NCBI RefSeq assembly: GCF_006124995.1
Contig: NZ_QEWN01000014.1
Location: 1 to 50,720, forward strand
Direction: 5' to 3'
Source of the DNA: Vibrio sp. Hep-1b-8
Lineage (GTDB): Bacteria; Pseudomonadota; Gammaproteobacteria; Enterobacterales; Vibrionaceae
Length of the DNA stretch: 50,720 nt
In this document: positions 35,354 to 43,863 of the stretch, piece by piece
How the letters are laid out: every line of letters begins with the position of its first letter
Position numbering within the stretch: position 1 is the stretch's first letter
Program-made: the position numbers and the translations under genes
The notes under the pieces: generated by a model
The model's input: only the letters and a program-made list of their open reading frames with translations
What the model was told of the DNA's origin: nothing
Databases searched by the model: none

Positions 35354-36349
35354 ATGAAATTAGCAGTGGCAGCGTCTGCAGTATGTGCAGCATTGGTATC
35401 AGGATCTTCATTGGCAGCGACCGTTTACAAGGCAGAGGGTACCGAATTTCAAGTCGGTGGCCGTGTTGAGTTTAGAGGTGACTTTATCGGTACCTCAAAG
35501 GGGGCTGAAATTCAGGGCACGATGGATGACAGTACCCGTGCTCGTCTGAATTTAAAAGGGAAGTCTGAAATAGCCCAAGGCATGACAGCATTTGGCGTGT
35601 ACGAAGCAGAGCAAGACACAGGTAAAGACGAATTTGAAAACCGCTATATGTACGCAGGAGTCGATTTTGATGGTCATGCCTTATCGTTCGGTCGTCAAGA
35701 TATGGCGTCTGTCATTGTCTCTGATCTAACGGACATCACGGAATTCTCTGGGATCCAGCAAGTCAATAATTCATCAAGCGACAAGCAGGACAGTGTGGTT
35801 GCGTATCGCGGAGCATTTGAATCTTTCAAACTACAGGCGACCTACCAAGCCAATAGTGAAGAAGACACTGATGGCTATGGTATTTCCGGGATCTATTCTG
35901 CGCCGTTTGGGTTGGATATTGGTTTGGCATTTTCGGCCGCAGATCTAGGTAAAGGGCTAGGCAGCCAATCACAAGTGCTTGGTGGTCTCGGTTATACGCT
36001 CGACAATCTTTATCTTGGTGCCACTTACTCTATTGGTGATCTTGATGATAAAGCGACAGGGACGGACGACAAAGAGTTCACCGCCTTAGAAGTGGTGGCT
36101 CAATACAAGTTTACCAAGCAGCTTTCCGCTGCGTTGCTTTATACCAATCAGGAAAACAAGCAAGCAAATGGTAGTAAATATGATGATACTGATGGTGTAG
36201 AGCTGGTCGGTTATTACAAATTCAACAGTAATTTCCGTACCTATGTTTCTTACTACTCAAATGGCGTAACGTCGACGGATACGAACGCCGACGGATTCAA
36301 GGATACGGGTGAAGATACCTTACGCCTTGGTGTTCGCTACGATTTTTAA
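35354..36349 (+). CDS. Outer-membrane porin (OmpC/OmpU-like)
   Basis: A 331-residue gram-negative porin. The signal peptide has a short basic start and the Ala-rich cleavage region SGSSLAA, with the mature protein starting near residue 22 (TVYKAEGTEFQVGGRVEFRGDF). Alternating beta strands follow and the last residue is Phe in a C-terminal strand (LRLGVRYDF), the BamA recognition feature. It lacks the constriction-loop PEFGG sequence in recognisable form. It would form a trimeric diffusion channel. A terminator follows at once, so it is monocistronic. Confidence 0.93.
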   Translation: MKLAVAASAVCAALVSGSSLAATVYKAEGTEFQVGGRVEFRGDFIGTSKGAEIQGTMDDSTRARLNLKGKSEIAQGMTAFGVYEAEQDTGKDEFENRYMYAGVDFDGHALSFGRQDMASVIVSDLTDITEFSGIQQVNNSSSDKQDSVVAYRGAFESFKLQATYQANSEEDTDGYGISGIYSAPFGLDIGLAFSAADLGKGLGSQSQVLGGLGYTLDNLYLGATYSIGDLDDKATGTDDKEFTALEVVAQYKFTKQLSAALLYTNQENKQANGSKYDDTDGVELVGYYKFNSNFRTYVSYYSNGVTSTDTNADGFKDTGEDTLRLGVRYDF

Positions 36350-36380
36350 TCGCAGAATTGCCTGAAGATTCTGTGGTAAT

Positions 36381-36405
36381 GGCCAAGCTCAGCTTGGCCT
36401 TTTTT
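36381..36405 (+). terminator. Terminator of the porin gene
   Basis: GGCCAAGC (36381-36388) pairs with 36392-36399 around a TCA loop, followed by T6. Textbook intrinsic terminator, 32 bp after the porin stop. Confidence 0.95.
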
Positions 36406-36635
36406 GGCTAAGTATCCTAGTTTAATACAACGTTTAAAGTCATCTGAATGTATATGCACTATAGTCGGTTTGCATATAATGGCGTCTGAACCTAGAGTAT
36501 TGGTCAGGACATACTGCTGCCGAAAAAGCACCTCACTCCAGTCAGACACTATTACTTGAAATGCTTTAAGTCCCTTTTTAGCCAACGCGAGCTTATAACA
36601 AACAAGGGCGAGCTTAGACTGACAAAGAGTGAATT

Positions 36636-38264
36636 ATGCAGCCATCATTAAATAATTTTTCGATCCGAACTCAGGTTTTGTTACCTGTTCTTTTTACCGC
36701 CCTAGCACTGATTATTGCGTTATTTGTCACCAAGAGAAGCATTCTAGCGGAAGAAGCCGTGGTCAATGAAATCATCGAATCACTGATGTTTTATACCGAA
36801 ACGTTGGACGAGCTTGACGAAGAGGTATACACACTCAGACTCAATGTGTTAAACGTTATCTATGGTAGTGAAGATCAGAGCGATTTCCCTATCAAATTGG
36901 ACCATGGAAGGTCCGCTATTGAGGCTAAACTAACCCTGATTGATCAACGGGGAACATTTATCGAACAGGTGAAACCGGTTCGCGATGCGCTGAAAAACTA
37001 TATTGCGCAGTCTGAGCGAGTGTTGGAATTTACAAACGCGAAAGAGTTAGGGCAGGTGAGTAGAGAGGAGTATAACGACTTTCTTAGCAATTATCGTCAA
37101 GCAGGCGATGAGATGGTGATTGTGGCTGATCAGCTTTCCCAACAAATTGCGACCTTCGCAAGTGAGTTTGTCGAGATGAGAGCGGCGCAGAATGTAAAAG
37201 TAAAACGACTGACGTTTATTTTGGTGCCTTCGGTATTCGGCTTATCGCTTTATGTCGCATGGGTTCTGTCAGGCATGATCGTTCGCCCAATACTCAACCT
37301 GCAAAATGTCATGCGCCAGTTAGCACAAGGTGACTTAACAATTCGAGCTGAGGCAAAGGGTAAAAACGAAATCTCAAAGCTAATCAATGACGTTAATCTA
37401 ACGGCGAAGCAATTCCATTCGATCGTCGGTACCTTAACGAACATTAGTGACGAAGTTGCCAGTGCCTCGACAGTATTGGCTAAGGTTATGACCCAATCAG
37501 AATCCAATGCAGAGAAAGAACTGGCAGAAATCGAACAAATTGTTTCTGCTGTCAAAGAGCTATCAAGTGCTGCCGACAATGTCAGTGCTAATGCTCAGCA
37601 GGCTGGTCTAACGGCCCAAGAAGCCGATACGTTGGCAAAGTCTGGGCAACAAGTATTTGAGCTGAGTCATGCGGAAGGTTTGAAAATGGGCAAAGTACTC
37701 AATGACGCAGCGAACGTTATCATGACTCTGAAGTCTCAATCTGAGCGCGTCAATGACGTGATTGAAGTGATTCGCGGTGTCTCCGAGCAGACCAACTTAC
37801 TGGCGTTGAATGCAGCGATAGAAGCGGCGCGAGCAGGAGAAACTGGGCGTGGTTTTGCTGTTGTCGCAGATGAAGTACGAAAATTGGCGGCGACAACACA
37901 AGACTCCACGGTAGAGATTCAAACCATCATTGAAGAACTACAGAAACAGTCGAATCTTGCCAATGAAAGCATGCAAAAAAGCTTGGATATGCTGGACAAA
38001 AGTAGCCAACTTACTAATCAGGCTAACGGTGCATTGCATGGTATTACGCAAACTATCACCAGTATTAATGCCGTCAATGCGCAGGTGGCAACAGCGGCGG
38101 AACAACAGTCTCACGTTACCCAAGAAATCAATGGCAACATGGCGAATATGTCCCAGTTGGTGAATCAAAACGTGTTAGGGATTTCTCAAAGTGCCACCGC
38201 AAGTGAAGCGCTTTCTGATCTCGCAGAGAAACAAAAACAACATTTGTCGTTCTTCAAGCTGTAG
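36636..38264 (+). CDS. Methyl-accepting chemotaxis protein with four-helix-bundle-type sensor
   Basis: A 542-residue chemoreceptor. TM1 at about 12-33, a periplasmic region of about 160 residues that is almost wholly helical ([20 protein letters not shown] and further helices), TM2 at about 193-216, HAMP to about 270, and the cytoplasmic coiled coil with the tip [20 protein letters not shown] near residue 380. The small sensor suggests the 4HB_MCP or HBM type, quite different from the Cache-type receptor at 866-2776. No CheR-tethering tail. Ligand unknown. Confidence 0.93.
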   Translation: MQPSLNNFSIRTQVLLPVLFTALALIIALFVTKRSILAEEAVVNEIIESLMFYTETLDELDEEVYTLRLNVLNVIYGSEDQSDFPIKLDHGRSAIEAKLTLIDQRGTFIEQVKPVRDALKNYIAQSERVLEFTNAKELGQVSREEYNDFLSNYRQAGDEMVIVADQLSQQIATFASEFVEMRAAQNVKVKRLTFILVPSVFGLSLYVAWVLSGMIVRPILNLQNVMRQLAQGDLTIRAEAKGKNEISKLINDVNLTAKQFHSIVGTLTNISDEVASASTVLAKVMTQSESNAEKELAEIEQIVSAVKELSSAADNVSANAQQAGLTAQEADTLAKSGQQVFELSHAEGLKMGKVLNDAANVIMTLKSQSERVNDVIEVIRGVSEQTNLLALNAAIEAARAGETGRGFAVVADEVRKLAATTQDSTVEIQTIIEELQKQSNLANESMQKSLDMLDKSSQLTNQANGALHGITQTITSINAVNAQVATAAEQQSHVTQEINGNMANMSQLVNQNVLGISQSATASEALSDLAEKQKQHLSFFKL

Positions 38265-38412
38265 TTTTTGGACTTTCTAAGTAAATAATCACGTATTTTT
38301 TTACTCAAGAGGCGAAAAATCGTTGAGCTCTACACCACTGTTTTTAACCAAAACGAGACATCGAGTCGAACATTTAGTTTAAAGGTTGGTTTAATTGCCT
38401 AAGTAAAGGATT

Positions 38413-38428
38413 GCGCAAACGTTTGTGT
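38413..38428. promoter_or_regulatory. PurR-like operator upstream of guaC
   Basis: GCGCAAACGTTTGTGT matches 9 of the 11 fixed positions of the E. coli PurR consensus (ANGCAANCGNTTNCNT), including the central CG. It lies just upstream of the proposed guaC -35 box. The spacer before it (38265-38412) shows no gene or strong structure. PurR control of guaC is an inference. Confidence 0.75.
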
Positions 38429-38433
38429 GGCTG

Positions 38434-38462
38434 TTGTTAAGTGTTTGTTTTGAAAAGATAAT
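38434..38462 (+). promoter_or_regulatory. Promoter of the guaC leader
   Basis: -35 TTGTTA (38434-38439), 17-bp spacer, -10 GATAAT (38457-38462). The predicted start at about 38469 leaves a leader of roughly 220 bases before the guaC ATG. Confidence 0.7.
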
Positions 38463-38575
38463 TGGTGTTTTAGGCGTGAGTTGCAGTCGGCTAGGTGTGC
38501 AACTTAGCCGAACTGTAGCATAAAAATTTTGAAAATATCAGTCTTGCGAGAAATAAATCGCGACCTATAATGCTG

Positions 38576-38610
38576 AAAACCGGAGCGTCTGCCAACGCTC
38601 CGGTTTTTTT
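38576..38610 (+). terminator. Complete intrinsic terminator inside the guaC leader
   Basis: A perfect 12-bp stem, AAAACCGGAGCG (38576-38587) with 38596-38607, loop TCTGCCAA, and a 7-base T-run. It lies 80 bp before the guaC start codon, downstream of the predicted promoter, so most transcripts should end here unless the stem is prevented from forming. Confidence 0.93.
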
Positions 38611-38642
38611 GTGTCCGAAACTCAGTAAAACGTCTGCCAACG
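38586..38642 (+). repeat. Direct repeat CGTCTGCCAACG forming the loops of two hairpins
   Basis: The 12-mer CGTCTGCCAACG occurs at 38586-38597 and at 38631-38642. In both, the closing CG/CG belongs to a stem and the loop is TCTGCCAA. In the first the stem is the terminator; in the second it is GTAAACG-like (one bulged A) with CGTTTAC. Confidence 0.85.
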
Positions 38643-38690
38643 TTTACCGAAAACGCACGACACGTAAATTTGCTTACAGGAAAATTTATC

Positions 38691-39737
38691 ATGCGTATCG
38701 AACAAGAACTTAAGTTAGGCTTTAAAGATGTACTATTCCGCCCGAAGCGTTCTACTCTTAAAAGTCGTTCTCAAGTTGAGTTAACCCGCGAGTTTACATT
38801 CAAGCATAGCGGTCGTCAATGGTCTGGTACTCCAGTCATTGCTGCCAATATGGACTCGGTAGGTAGCTTCGAAATGGCAAAGGCGCTCGCTGAACACGGT
38901 GTTATGACAGCTGTTCATAAACACTACTCAGTAGAACAGTGGGCTGAGTTTGTAGAATCTGCGGACCAAAAAACATTAAACAATGTGTTTGTTTCTACTG
39001 GTACTTCTGATGCTGATTTCGAAAAAACCAAAGAGATCATGGCACTTTCAGAAGAACTTATCTTCATCTGTATCGACATCGCAAATGGTTACTCAGAGCA
39101 TTTAGTTGAGTACGTAGAAAGAGTACGTGCGGCATTCCCAAACAAAGTGATCTCTGCTGGTAACGTTGTGACAGGTGATATGTGTGAAGAGTTGATTCTT
39201 GCTGGCGCGGACATTGTGAAAGTGGGTATCGGCCCTGGTTCAGTATGTACAACACGCGTGAAAACGGGTGTTGGCTACCCACAACTTTCAGCAATCATTG
39301 AGTGTGGTGATGCGGCGCACGGCCTTGGCGGTATGATCATCGGTGACGGTGGCTGTTCATGTGCGGGTGATGTGGCGAAAGCATTCGGCGGCGGCGCAGA
39401 CTTCGTTATGTTAGGCGGTATGCTTGCAGGTCATGAAGAGTCAGGCGGCGAAATCATCGAGAAAGATGGCGAAACCTTCATGAAATTCTACGGCATGTCT
39501 TCTCAGTCGGCGATGGACAAGCACTCAGGTGGTGTCGCTAAGTACCGCGCAGCTGAAGGAAAAACCGTACTATTGCCATACCGTGGTAGCGTTCACGGCA
39601 CTATTTCAGACATCCTTGGCGGTGTACGTTCAACCTGTACCTACGTAGGCGCAGCAAAGCTTAAAGAGCTAACCAAGCGTACCACGTTCATCCGCGTACA
39701 AGAGCAAGAGAACAACGTATTCGGTAAAGAGAAGTAA
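38691..39737 (+). CDS. guaC: GMP reductase
   Basis: A 348-residue NADPH-dependent enzyme that converts GMP to IMP with loss of ammonia, the only step that recovers adenine nucleotides from guanine. The length matches E. coli GuaC (347). Key pieces: [20 protein letters not shown] start, [11 protein letters not shown], the catalytic Cys in [50 protein letters not shown], and the C-terminal [16 protein letters not shown] flap. ATG at 38691 is chosen because AGGA lies upstream. It has its own terminator. Confidence 0.98.
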   Translation: MRIEQELKLGFKDVLFRPKRSTLKSRSQVELTREFTFKHSGRQWSGTPVIAANMDSVGSFEMAKALAEHGVMTAVHKHYSVEQWAEFVESADQKTLNNVFVSTGTSDADFEKTKEIMALSEELIFICIDIANGYSEHLVEYVERVRAAFPNKVISAGNVVTGDMCEELILAGADIVKVGIGPGSVCTTRVKTGVGYPQLSAIIECGDAAHGLGGMIIGDGGCSCAGDVAKAFGGGADFVMLGGMLAGHEESGGEIIEKDGETFMKFYGMSSQSAMDKHSGGVAKYRAAEGKTVLLPYRGSVHGTISDILGGVRSTCTYVGAAKLKELTKRTTFIRVQEQENNVFGKEK

Positions 39738-39766
39738 GCCAATACTTCGAAAAAGACGAATAATCG

Positions 39767-39793
39767 AGAGCCGCATTTTGCGGCTCTTTTTTT
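39767..39793 (+). terminator. Terminator of guaC
   Basis: AGAGCCGC (39767-39774) pairs with 39780-39787 around a 5-base loop, followed by T7. Textbook intrinsic terminator. Confidence 0.95.
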
Positions 39794-39807
39794 ACCTGAA
39801 AATTGGT

Positions 39808-39829
39808 AAGTGTCTACAAAGTGTCTACA
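39808..39829. repeat. Tandem 11-bp repeat AAGTGTCTACA next to the integrase remnant
   Basis: Two identical 11-mers stand back to back (39808-39818 and 39819-39829), about one helical turn apart. They lie between the guaC terminator and the integrase remnant, where a phage attachment region would be expected. The second half of an attachment site is not seen in this window. Confidence 0.6.
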
Positions 39830-39883
39830 CCTGTGACATTTTTGCTTTGCGAGATTTATCGGATTTGCATAAAACCGCACGAG

Positions 39884-40096
39884 TTATTCAAGTTCAAGGG
39901 CAGCAAGTGGGTTCATTTCTAAAGTTTCTGAAAGGTGGTCTGGGGCAAAGTGAGCGTAACGCATCGTCATACTGATATCGGCATGGCCAAGGACATCCCG
40001 CAGTACCAGAATGTTGCCACCATTCATCATAAAGTGGCTGGCGAAAGAATGGCGCAGAACGTGTGAAGCCTGGCCCGAGGGGAGGGTAATGCCAAG
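39884..40096 (-). pseudogene. 3' remnant of a P2/HP1-type tyrosine integrase
   Basis: Seventy codons remain, starting at LGITLPSGQASHVLRHSFAS and ending NPLAALELE. The catalytic residues of the C-terminal half are all there: R-H in VLRHSFASHF, H in LGHADISMT, and the nucleophile Y in MRYAHFAP. The N-terminal arm-binding and core domains are absent. The remnant begins immediately after the TAA stop of the GntR-type gene, which is in the same frame, so there is no start codon and it cannot be a working gene. It shows that a phage or island once inserted beside guaC. Confidence 0.92.
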
Positions 40097-40822
40097 TTAA
40101 CTGTTAGGTTTATGTCTTTTTGCTACCAAGGTGAACTTATAGTCACTTGATTTAAAGAAGTTACGACTATATTCGAATACCGTATCGTCGTGTAAGTAAC
40201 TGCGAGTGCGTTTCTCAATGATCGGGTCGGTAGTGCTAATACCTAACAACTTCGCTATTTCATCAGGAGGTAGGATTGGCACTAATTCTTGTTCGCTTCG
40301 ATCTATCACTAGCTTTTTTTGATTCTCGATAAACTCATACTTTGATCCCTGCATTACCTGGTAGGTCAAATCAGGAAACATTTCTACTGGCATCCAAGTC
40401 TCTTCAACCGTGATTGGATTCTCATCAAGGAAACGTACACGCTTAACATAGAAAATGCGTTCACCTTCGTTGATATCTAAATGTTCAGCCATAGTGAGAG
40501 ACGCAGATTGAATTTCAAAGGCCAATACATCGCTATGCGTGACACCTTCCAAATGTGCCCATTTTTCAGCGAAACTACTCTGCTGATAGATATCATAATT
40601 GACTTTGGTCTCTTTAACGTAGGTGCCACTGCCTTGAATACTCTCTAACTCTTCGTTCTCGATGAGCAGCTTTAATGCTTGGCGAACGGTGACTCGACTG
40701 GCAGAGAACTCTTTGCAAAGTTGAGCCTCGGTGGGAAGTGCCTCACCTACTTTGTAATCCTTGCTGATTATCTTTTCTCGAATGGCGTCAGCTATTTTGC
40801 GATACAGGGGCAGTCTTGCCAT
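40097..40822 (-). CDS. MngR-like GntR/HutC-family repressor, copy 1
   Basis: A 241-residue regulator closely matching E. coli MngR (FarR), the repressor of mannosylglycerate use. N-terminal winged helix (RLPLYRKIADAIREKI, LPTEAQLCKEFSASRVTVRQALKLL, LESIQGSGTYVKE) and UTRA-type effector domain (VKRVRFLDENPITVEETWMP, EYSRNFFKSSDYKFTLVAKRH). ATG at 40822, with GAGGT upstream, is preferred to an in-frame start at 40879. It is about 75% identical by eye to copy 2. It lies downstream of the IIBC gene after that gene's own terminator, with two operator-like motifs in front of it. Its stop abuts the integrase remnant. Confidence 0.93.
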   Translation of the reverse strand: MARLPLYRKIADAIREKIISKDYKVGEALPTEAQLCKEFSASRVTVRQALKLLIENEELESIQGSGTYVKETKVNYDIYQQSSFAEKWAHLEGVTHSDVLAFEIQSASLTMAEHLDINEGERIFYVKRVRFLDENPITVEETWMPVEMFPDLTYQVMQGSKYEFIENQKKLVIDRSEQELVPILPPDEIAKLLGISTTDPIIEKRTRSYLHDDTVFEYSRNFFKSSDYKFTLVAKRHKPNS

Positions 40823-40835
40823 GTAAACCTCGAAA

Positions 40836-40951
40836 GTAATACAAAAGAGATGGGGGGCAACAGATGATGCTTCCCACAAGAAGCTTAATGATACGAATTA
40901 AAGCGCTGAATACAAGATACGGTTGATAAAGAGCTAGCGGGTAATACAAAA
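40836..40951. promoter_or_regulatory. MngR-type operator candidates before copy 1
   Basis: GTAATACAAAA occurs at 40836-40846 and again at 40941-40951. The same motif stands before the IIBC gene (42787-42797). The copy at 40836 lies immediately upstream of the GntR start and would block it, consistent with autorepression. The copy at 40941 overlaps the T-run of the IIBC terminator. Confidence 0.55.
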
Positions 40952-40986
40952 AAACTCCAAGCGAGGGGGGATCGACTTGGAGTTTT
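40948..40986 (-). terminator. Terminator of the PTS IIBC gene
   Basis: On the minus strand an 11-bp stem (AAAACTCCAAG at 40951-40961 with 40976-40986), 14-base loop, followed by a T7 run into TGTATTAC. It begins 24 bp after the IIBC stop codon. Confidence 0.9.
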
Positions 40987-41009
40987 GGAGCATATTTAGT
41001 TGAGGGTAA

Positions 41010-42635
41010 CTAAACTTTCGCTTCAGCTAACTTCTTTTCTTTTTGGTTTCCTATTCCTTTTAATGCGATGGTTAGGACCATTGACACTGCAATACCTATG
41101 ACGAAATAAGTCAACCAAGCGACAGGGTTACCGATAACAGGTAGCATGAATACTGCGCCGCCAGCTACGGTACCAATCGTAATCTTAGAAGATAGAATTA
41201 ACGCAGCCGCTACGCCACCACCAATCATATGTGCTGGTATGATACGCATTGGATCTTTTACAGCGTAAGGAATAGCGCCTTCAGTGATACCACAGAAACC
41301 TAAGATAGCGGTTGAAGGGCCTGCCAAGCGATCTTCTTCGTCGAAGAAACGTTTGAATACCACAGACATAATACCTAGTGACATACCTGGGATACATTTC
41401 GCAGCAGTAAAGGCTGCGTAGAAGATTGATGCATCACCAGCGAAGTCTCCACTAGTACCGACACCGATACAGAATAGGTACGCGGCTTTGTTTACAGGGC
41501 CACCCATATCGAAACAAGCCATAGCACCGAGGATGAAACCAAGAATAAGTAGGTTATTCGTACCCATTGACGTTAGCCAATCGACCAAACCACTGTTAAG
41601 CATCGCGAAGAACTTACCAGGGCCTGCATACATAAAGATCAGTGTGGCGATACCGGCTAGTAGAGGTGTGATGATAATCATCTTCACTGATTCTAGTACT
41701 TTTGGTACTTTGATCTGGCGGACAAGCATAACAAATAAGGCTGCTGCTGCACCGGCTACTAAACCACCTAGGAAGCCGCCAGTCATGACCGAGATCTTAC
41801 CGAACCCGCCACCAACGGCGACGAAACCACCGACGAAACCAGGGGCTAAACCAGGTTTACCTACCATACCGTAAGCCGTAAATGCCGCAAGCACACAGAT
41901 TAACAGAGGGTTAAAGGCTTTTAACGTGCTGTAGTATAGGAAATGAATAATACCTTGGAACGAAGACTCAAACTGCGCTTTGGCTTCTGGCTGTGCAATG
42001 GCTGCATAAACTTCTTGCTTAATTGCATCGATTTCACTGTTTGCTAGCCCTTCAGCAGCGTTAATAATGCCAAGGTCTGCGTATGTTTTGCCCGTGTATT
42101 CAACCAGTATCGCTTCATCATAAAGGTGGGTGTAATCGTAGCCGAAGAATAGATTTAGAAGACCTACACAAAGACCACCGATTATAACAAGAGGAATGAT
42201 GTGAGATACGCCTGAAAGAGCGCCCTTGTACCAAAGTTTCAAGAAGCTAACGATCATATTGTCGTTGCTCTCTTCCTTCTCGGCAAACTTGTTGGTCGTC
42301 GTGGTTGCTTTCGCTTTTGAGCCACCCGCTTTGACCTTCTCTTCGAGTGCATCAAGCATTTCATCAGCGGCTTTGATGCCATCCTTAACCTTACCTTGCA
42401 CAGACGTTAGGCCCTCGAAACGTTCAGCTTCAATTACGCCTACGTCAACAGCGTAGATAATGCCATCGGCTTCCGCGACATCTTGCGCGGTTAGTTTTCC
42501 ATCTAGGCCATTCGCACCTTGTTTCTCGACCTTTATTTCCCAGCCGCGCGCGGCTGCTTTCTTTTCTAAATTTTTAGCCGCCATGTAGGTGTGCGCTACA
42601 CCGGCCGTACATGCTGTAATCGCTAAGATTTTCAT
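41010..42635 (-). CDS. PTS fructose-like IIBC permease for mannosylglycerate (MngA-type)
   Basis: A 541-residue phosphotransferase permease. The IIB domain is N-terminal with the phospho-accepting Cys9 in MKILAITACTAGVAHTYMA; a linker (about 105-135, with EEKVKAGGSK and a Thr run) joins an IIC domain with about 10 membrane segments (SGVSHIIPLVIIGGL, CFDMGGPVNKAAYLFCIGVG, GITEGAIPYAVKDP). It lacks the IIA domain fused in E. coli MngA, which is supplied by the gene at 43864. ATG at 42635 follows AAGGAA; an in-frame extension to 42689 has no such site and would overlap the -10. Role: import of mannosylglycerate as its 6-phosphate, based on the neighbours. Confidence 0.92.
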   Translation of the reverse strand: MKILAITACTAGVAHTYMAAKNLEKKAAARGWEIKVEKQGANGLDGKLTAQDVAEADGIIYAVDVGVIEAERFEGLTSVQGKVKDGIKAADEMLDALEEKVKAGGSKAKATTTTNKFAEKEESNDNMIVSFLKLWYKGALSGVSHIIPLVIIGGLCVGLLNLFFGYDYTHLYDEAILVEYTGKTYADLGIINAAEGLANSEIDAIKQEVYAAIAQPEAKAQFESSFQGIIHFLYYSTLKAFNPLLICVLAAFTAYGMVGKPGLAPGFVGGFVAVGGGFGKISVMTGGFLGGLVAGAAAALFVMLVRQIKVPKVLESVKMIIITPLLAGIATLIFMYAGPGKFFAMLNSGLVDWLTSMGTNNLLILGFILGAMACFDMGGPVNKAAYLFCIGVGTSGDFAGDASIFYAAFTAAKCIPGMSLGIMSVVFKRFFDEEDRLAGPSTAILGFCGITEGAIPYAVKDPMRIIPAHMIGGGVAAALILSSKITIGTVAGGAVFMLPVIGNPVAWLTYFVIGIAVSMVLTIALKGIGNQKEKKLAEAKV

Positions 42636-42691
42636 CTGATGTTCCTTTGCGTCGTCTCTCGTCATTTGAGCGACAAATAGGTCACTCAATG

Positions 42692-42697
42692 ATTATA
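42692..42697 (-). promoter_or_regulatory. -10 box of the IIBC promoter
   Basis: A perfect TATAAT on the minus strand, about 57 bp before the IIBC start codon. The -35 position is weak (GATTAA), as expected for a promoter helped by CRP. Confidence 0.6.
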
Positions 42698-42723
42698 TTT
42701 TTACCTAATTTGTTTTAATCATC

Positions 42724-42739
42724 TGTGACAATTCTCACA
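42724..42739. promoter_or_regulatory. CRP site before PTS IIBC
   Basis: TGTGACAATTCTCACA is a perfect TGTGA-N6-TCACA. It is centred about 46 bp upstream of the predicted IIBC start site, so activation by CRP-cAMP is likely when glucose is absent. Confidence 0.85.
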
Positions 42740-42740
42740 A

Positions 42741-42797
42741 TTTGTATTATTTGTATTTAATTTGTTTTTGTTTATCTTGGATAAAGGTAATACAAAA
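42741..42797. promoter_or_regulatory. Cluster of MngR-type operator candidates before IIBC
   Basis: TTTGTATTAT at 42741-42750, TTTGTATTT at 42750-42758 and, in the other orientation, GTAATACAAAA at 42787-42797. They lie upstream of the CRP site in the spacer between the IIBC gene and the second GntR gene. These are assigned by repetition only. Confidence 0.5.
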
Positions 42798-42872
42798 ATT
42801 TATTTTGACGCTATAGTATTGAAATATAATATGAAATAGATACACGATGACATTGAGTAATAAAACCCTTAT

Positions 42873-43613
42873 TTAAATAGAATAGCTTGTCTTCGCCCTT
42901 TGGCGCTTAGAGGTGAGGGTAAACTTATAGTTGTTGGTCGTGAAATAGTTTCGGCTGTACTCGAAGATGGTGTCATTTTCTAGGTATCCGCGTGTGCGCT
43001 TTTCTATAACGGGTTCTGTGGGATTGATGCCAAGCAATGCAGCCACGTCACTTGGTGGAAGAACGGGCATGATTTCTTGCTCACTTCTATCTATAACCAT
43101 CTTCTTCTGTTTTTCGATGTAGTCATATTTCGACCCTTGCATCACTTGGTAGCTGAGGTCTGGGAATATCGCTGTTGGCATCCAAGTCTCTTCAACCGTA
43201 ATGGCGGTTTCGTCTAGGAAACGCACCCTCTTGATGTAGAAAACGCGCTCTCCTTCGTTGATTTCCAAGTGTTCTGCCATCGTTAGTGAGGCAGCTTGTA
43301 CCTCAAAGGCTAAGACATCGCTGTGCGTTACTCCCTGCAAATGAGCCCACTTCTCAGCAAAACTGCTCTGTTGGTAAATGTTGTAGTTGATTTTGCTCTC
43401 TTTTACATAGGTACCACTACCTTGAATACTTTCTAGCTCTTCTTGTTCGATTAGAAGCTTAAGCGCTTGGCGTATAGTGACTCGGCTGACAGAAAACTCT
43501 TCACGTAGTTGTGCCTCTGTAGGCAGTGTCTCACCAACCTTGTAAATACCGGTGCTAATCTTATCTCGAATGGCATGAGCGATTTGTCGGTACATGGGTA
43601 ATCTTGTCGTCAT
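42873..43613 (-). CDS. MngR-like GntR/HutC-family repressor, copy 2
   Basis: A 246-residue paralogue of copy 1 with the same layout: winged helix (RLPMYRQIAHAIRDKI, LPTEAQLREEFSVSRVTIRQALKLL) and UTRA domain (ETWMPTAIFPDLSYQVMQGS, EYSRNYFTTNNYKFTLTSKRQ). Divergence is concentrated in the last 15 residues and surface loops, while the recognition helix differs at few positions, so both copies may bind the same sites. It is divergent from the IIA-mannosidase operon and likely represses it. AGGAT precedes the ATG with a very short spacing. Confidence 0.93.
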   Translation of the reverse strand: MTTRLPMYRQIAHAIRDKISTGIYKVGETLPTEAQLREEFSVSRVTIRQALKLLIEQEELESIQGSGTYVKESKINYNIYQQSSFAEKWAHLQGVTHSDVLAFEVQAASLTMAEHLEINEGERVFYIKRVRFLDETAITVEETWMPTAIFPDLSYQVMQGSKYDYIEKQKKMVIDRSEQEIMPVLPPSDVAALLGINPTEPVIEKRTRGYLENDTIFEYSRNYFTTNNYKFTLTSKRQRAKTSYSI

Positions 43614-43722
43614 ATCCTAGATAGCCTCTTGCTTATTAACCTGCATAACCGCTCTAACAGGTCTTAGTGTGTGACTTTAGACTTAGATAATACTAATTCC
43701 ACCCTGTTTAATAAATTAAAAA

Positions 43723-43813
43723 AATACAAATATGTCATTTTAAATCCAATTTAATACATATTGTGGTGTTTGTGAGATCTGTATCACGGTTTATTTGTAT
43801 TTGATTGGTATTA
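43723..43813. promoter_or_regulatory. Operator candidates before PTS IIA
   Basis: AATACAAATA at 43723-43732, TAATACATA at 43752-43760, and TTTGTATTTG (43794-43803) with GGTATTA (43807-43813). They resemble the motifs before IIBC and lie between copy 2 and the IIA gene. A GTGA...TCAC pair near 43771 has the wrong spacing for CRP. Confidence 0.5.
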
Positions 43814-43863
43814 TTGGTGTATAAACGAATAACCCAACAGAACGTGAATACGGGGCTAAAACT

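Larger units (their letters stand above)
38469..38690 (+). ncRNA. Structured guaC leader: attenuator or small RNA
   Basis: A 222-base leader with four hairpins. H1 (38484-38515): CAGT-CGGCTAGGT pairs with ACTTAGCCG-ACTG, 13 bp with one bulge; GTTGCA (38480) and TGCAAC (38498) could form a competing stem. H2 (38541-38564): GTC-TT-GCGA with TCGCGAC. H3 (38576-38610): a complete intrinsic terminator. H4 (about 38627-38647): same loop as H3. Nothing matches a riboswitch I know. Transcription would either stop at 38610, giving a small RNA of about 140 bases, or continue into guaC. Confidence 0.6.

Noticed and set aside
36346..36585. 79-codon minus-strand frame over the porin terminator
   Set aside because: It contains the terminator hairpin and the end of the porin gene, and has no good start signal. 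It looks like a chance frame.
39778..39975. 65-codon plus-strand frame over the tandem repeat and integrase remnant
   Set aside because: It is antisense to the integrase remnant, which gives the real reading frame with conserved catalytic residues.
43771..43787. Possible CRP site before PTS IIA
   Set aside because: GTGA and TCAC are separated by 8 rather than 6 bases, unlike the perfect site at 42724-42739.
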